Part shown: positions 61,711 through 64,000 of the stretch, in pieces
How the letters are laid out: each line of letters begins with the position of its first letter
How positions within the stretch are numbered: position 1 is the stretch's first letter
Made by a program: the position numbers and the translations under genes
The notes under the pieces: generated by a model
What the model was told of the DNA's origin: nothing
The model's input: only the letters and a program-made list of their open reading frames with translations
Database searches by the model: none
From: Streptomyces sp. NL15-2K
Lineage (GTDB): Bacteria; Actinomycetota; Actinomycetes; Streptomycetales; Streptomycetaceae
Direction of reading: 5' to 3'
Assembly (NCBI RefSeq): GCF_030551255.1
Contig: NZ_CP130630.1
Location: 10,911,001 to 10,975,000, forward strand
DNA: 64,000 nucleotides

Positions 61711-61895
61711 GTGGACGGACGGCGGCTCGGTGCACGAGGCGCACTCCCTCAAGCGCCGCGCGGCTACCGCGACCCCGCCTGTGCCCATCCCGCCGCAGTT
61801 CGTCGGAAGTACGTCCTGACCCGTACGGAACTCGCCTCCAAGCGGGCCAAGCGGCCCTACGATCTCCGGCACGCCGGGATCTCGTTCTGGCTGTG
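61711..61895 (+). pseudogene. Tyrosine integrase relic 2 (frameshifted)
   Basis: Two frames joined near 61800: first VHEAHSLKRRAATATPPVPIPPQFV, then RKYVLTRTELASKRAKRPYDLRHAGISFWL. The second includes the YDLRHAGISFW segment of a tyrosine recombinase. This is a different integrase subfamily from relic 1. N-terminus and terminal Tyr are missing and the frame is broken. Confidence 0.72.
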
Positions 61896-62446
61896 CTCCG
61901 CGCAAATCGTTCCTTGCTTTTCGTGCCTCTGGCAGAACCCCAGCTTCCTCGGCGAATACGACACCAGAAGGTTCTTGGTCTGCTGGTGGTACGCCGTCAG
62001 CATGTCTCTGACCAGCGGCGATGCGGGACACGGAAGGTGCGCGGCAGACGTCGGCCCGGGCATGGTCCGGATCTTGATCGTCTCTTCGGCGCCCGCGTGA
62101 TGGCGGCTGTCAACGAACCACGCGACGACGGCGAACGCACGGACACGCATGGGATCCCCCGCGGGTCGAAGGTGGGCCGCGTGGACGGTTGTCGTGGCCG
62201 TGGGTCCCCCTCACCCTCGGCCCTGTCTGACAAGCGGACGGCAGGGGGCTGACGACACCTACCGATTCCAGGTCGGGAAGACGTGGGGGTTCGCGATTGA
62301 TGCGCCGGTTCGCATGACCCGGGCCCACAGCGGTTCGGTGCTGTGATGAGCTGTTGCCTCGCGTCGGCCGGCCGGATCGAAAGAGATGGCCGGCCCGACC
62401 CGAACCTGGGATCGGTAGGAGTCCCCGGCAGCGAGAGCCTCGCGGC
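61896..62446. other. No gene recognised
   Basis: About 550 bp between the second integrase relic and the DUF3592 gene. Open frames exist on both strands but none has a family match, a good start or the usual codon bias. Parts may be further decayed mobile-element DNA. Confidence 0.5.
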
Positions 62447-63322
62447 ATGGACCTGCAGAAGATGCTCGGGCTGTGGTGGATGGTGCCCGCTGGGCTGGCG
62501 TTGGTGGGTTATGCGTGTTCGCTGGCCGGGCTGACCCGGCCGCAGCGGGCGGTGTGGGTGACGGCTCGGGTCGTGGAGGTGGATCCGCCGGGACACGGTG
62601 AGTCGGGGAAGCACGGGATACCGGTGACGATCGTGTACCAGGACCCCGGCACCGGGCGGGAGTTCAGGCTGCGGCACGAGAACAAGCGGGGCGACCGGGT
62701 GCAAGTGGCCTGGGTGGGGCAGGAGTTCCCGGTCCGGTTTCCGCGGCGGCGGCCGGAGCGGTTCTACCTCATGCTGGACAGCGAGGGGCGGACCTCCGGG
62801 GTCGGCGGGCCGAACTGCATGGTGATCCTGCTGGTGTTGGGACTGGTCGTCCAGTCGTTCTTCGCGTGGGGCTGGCAGTGGGGGCTGATCTGCGTCGGTG
62901 GCCTGCTGCTCCTCGTCGTCGCGTTGAGCCGGGACGGCGAGTACGCACGCGCCCGCGCCGCTCAACTGGCCGAGGGCGTCACCGTCCAGGGTCGCGTGGT
63001 CGCCGTCACCAGGGATGTCTATTCCGACGGCGAAGGCAGCGAGAGCGTCAGCCACGCTTCCGTCGTCGCCTTCACCACCCACGAGGGCGTCGAGGTGACC
63101 GCGCTGTGCACACAGGGCATCCGGGACATCGCCAAGTCCCTCGGCCGTGACATCCCCCTCCGTTACGCGCCCGCCGACCCGTCCCTCCTCACCGCCGACC
63201 CCGACCACGAACGCCGTGAGCGCACGTGGAACATCAGGTTCGTCGCCACCCTGCTGGTCACCGGGATCGCCGCGATCGGGGTGGGCGGTTACTGCCTCCA
63301 CCACCCCTGGCCCTTCACCTGA
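62447..63322 (+). CDS. DUF3592 membrane protein
   Basis: A 291-residue membrane protein. TM1 at about 7-27 (WWMVPAGLALVGYACSLAGL), a beta-rich extracytoplasmic or cytoplasmic domain (VWVTARVVEVDPPG, typical of DUF3592), two TM segments at about 122-165 (VILLVLGLVVQSFFAWGW, GLICVGGLLLLVVAL), a second DUF3592-like unit (VTVQGRVVAVTRDVY, VEVTALCTQG) and TM4 at about 258-282. Function of the family is unknown. ATG at 62447 has a weak ribosome binding site. Its 3' end overlaps the convergent CHAT gene by 8 bases. Confidence 0.82.
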   Translation: MDLQKMLGLWWMVPAGLALVGYACSLAGLTRPQRAVWVTARVVEVDPPGHGESGKHGIPVTIVYQDPGTGREFRLRHENKRGDRVQVAWVGQEFPVRFPRRRPERFYLMLDSEGRTSGVGGPNCMVILLVLGLVVQSFFAWGWQWGLICVGGLLLLVVALSRDGEYARARAAQLAEGVTVQGRVVAVTRDVYSDGEGSESVSHASVVAFTTHEGVEVTALCTQGIRDIAKSLGRDIPLRYAPADPSLLTADPDHERRERTWNIRFVATLLVTGIAAIGVGGYCLHHPWPFT

Positions 63323-64000
63323 CGATGCAGGTCAGGGCCGCCCAGAGGAGGGGTGAGTGCTCGATCCGGCCGTCGGCGCGCCACTGGTCGAGCTGCTGTC
63401 GCTGCCAGGCGCCGAGACGGCGGACCGGGTCGTGGTCCTCGTGGGCCGCGTCCACGGCGACCACGGCCTCAGTGAGCGGTCGTGCGGACTCCGGCAGACC
63501 GGCCAGGCGGTGGAAGGCGAAGCTGGTGGGGAGCACCCAGCGGGTGGCGGTGACCAGTTGGGCGCCGTTGTGGATCATCGCCGTCGCCAGGCCGAAGGAC
63601 TCGGCGAAGCGGAGATCGCCGCCGCTCTCGCAGGCGATCAGCGCGACGCGCGGCGGCGCGGGCCAGAGTCGAGCGCCCGGCACACCGTCCGCGCGCAGCG
63701 GGAGCGTGCCCAGGAGAAGATCCTTGGCGGACAACGGGCGGTGGGTGCGCACCGGTTCGGTCATCCCCGTGGTCTCCGGGCCGCAGCACAGGTGGAGGGT
63801 GACGTCCTCGCTCTGCCCGCCCTCGACGGGGGCGCCGCTGACGTGACCGACGTACATCAGTCGACGGGCACCCTTGCGCAGCGCCTCGCCCAGCCAGTCG
63901 CGGTCGAGGTCGGTGCGGCGGAAGGCCTCGGCGGGGGTGGCGACGGACGGTACGACGGTGCCCGCGTCGAGCCTCCGCCGTACGAGGGACAGCAGTGCCG
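63315..64000 (-). CDS. CHAT-domain (caspase-like) protein, 5' end cut by window edge
   Basis: The frame runs through the right edge, so at least 228 residues are visible and the N-terminus is outside. RLMYVGHVSGAPVEGG gives the catalytic His and RVALIACESGGDLRFAESFGLATAMIHNGA the Cys of a CHAT peptidase dyad, with 50-60 residues between. FLL-type strand DWLGEALRKGARR precedes it. CHAT proteases act on partner proteins or themselves in bacterial stress and immunity contexts. The stop is at 63315-63317. Any TPR or WD40 extension would be on the missing side. Confidence 0.85.
   Translation of the reverse strand, partial: ALLSLVRRRLDAGTVVPSVATPAEAFRRTDLDRDWLGEALRKGARRLMYVGHVSGAPVEGGQSEDVTLHLCCGPETTGMTEPVRTHRPLSAKDLLLGTLPLRADGVPGARLWPAPPRVALIACESGGDLRFAESFGLATAMIHNGAQLVTATRWVLPTSFAFHRLAGLPESARPLTEAVVAVDAAHEDHDPVRRLGAWQRQQLDQWRADGRIEHSPLLWAALTCIVR

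Overview
The window reads as high-GC actinobacterial DNA, almost certainly Streptomyces. Coding is dense with strongly G/C-biased third positions, GTG and TTG starts are common, and the regulators (AraC, IclR, TetR, GntR, LacI), the HrdB-like sigma factor and the short palindromic repeats (43775-43837, 29326-29368) are typical of that genus. The assignment rests on gene content and style only; there is no rRNA or marker gene here.

Region 1 (1-22776) is a minus-strand biosynthetic operon built on a polyunsaturated-fatty-acid (PUFA) synthase-like iterative PKS. In transcription order it holds a free ACP, a thioesterase, a PfaA-like KS-AT-ACP-ACP-ACP-KR-DH protein, a PfaC-like KS-CLF-AT-DH-DH protein, a PfaD-like enoyl reductase, two long paralogous acyl-CoA dehydrogenase-like proteins, and the start of one more gene cut by the window edge. 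An AraC-type regulator lies upstream. Between it and the operon are six TTGAC-type half-sites phased on the DNA helix. The product cannot be told from sequence, but a polyene or polyunsaturated acyl chain released by the thioesterase is the natural guess.

Region 2 (22.8-30.9 kb) is mixed: an IclR regulator running into a stub of a TetR gene, an FAD-dependent oxidoreductase with a polysaccharide pyruvyl transferase-like protein, a 3' relic of an SDR gene, a group 2 sigma factor behind an unusual purine-only leader, a Nudix hydrolase with a 12-codon leader ORF, an aldo/keto reductase broken by a small repeat insertion, and a DUF427 protein.

Region 3 (30.8-41.6 kb) is a myo-inositol (cyclitol) utilisation locus: a GntR/HutC regulator, iolD, iolB, an aldolase of the Cgl0159 type and iolC on the minus strand, diverging from a sugar ABC transporter (binding protein, permease, ATPase), an IolE-like isomerase/dehydratase and an IolG-like dehydrogenase on the plus strand. 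The two arms share a near-symmetrical divergent promoter. Region 4 (41.7-49.4 kb) adds three more Gfo/Idh/MocA oxidoreductases, an SDR, a phytanoyl-CoA dioxygenase-like enzyme and two LacI regulators with recognisable operator repeats; it looks like a pathway for another cyclitol or sugar.

Region 5 (49.3-52.5 kb) holds a degenerate 27-bp tandem array of about 0.7 kb, followed by a hydroxyquinol 1,2-dioxygenase/maleylacetate reductase pair. Region 6 (52.7-64 kb) is an accessory zone: a pseudokinase with two seven-bladed WD40 propellers, a collapsed sibling of that gene, a methyltransferase cut from its promoter by an intact IS1182-family element, relics of two integrases, an F420-type oxidoreductase and a flavin monooxygenase, a nitroreductase, a DUF3592 membrane protein and, at the edge, part of a CHAT-domain (caspase-like) protein.
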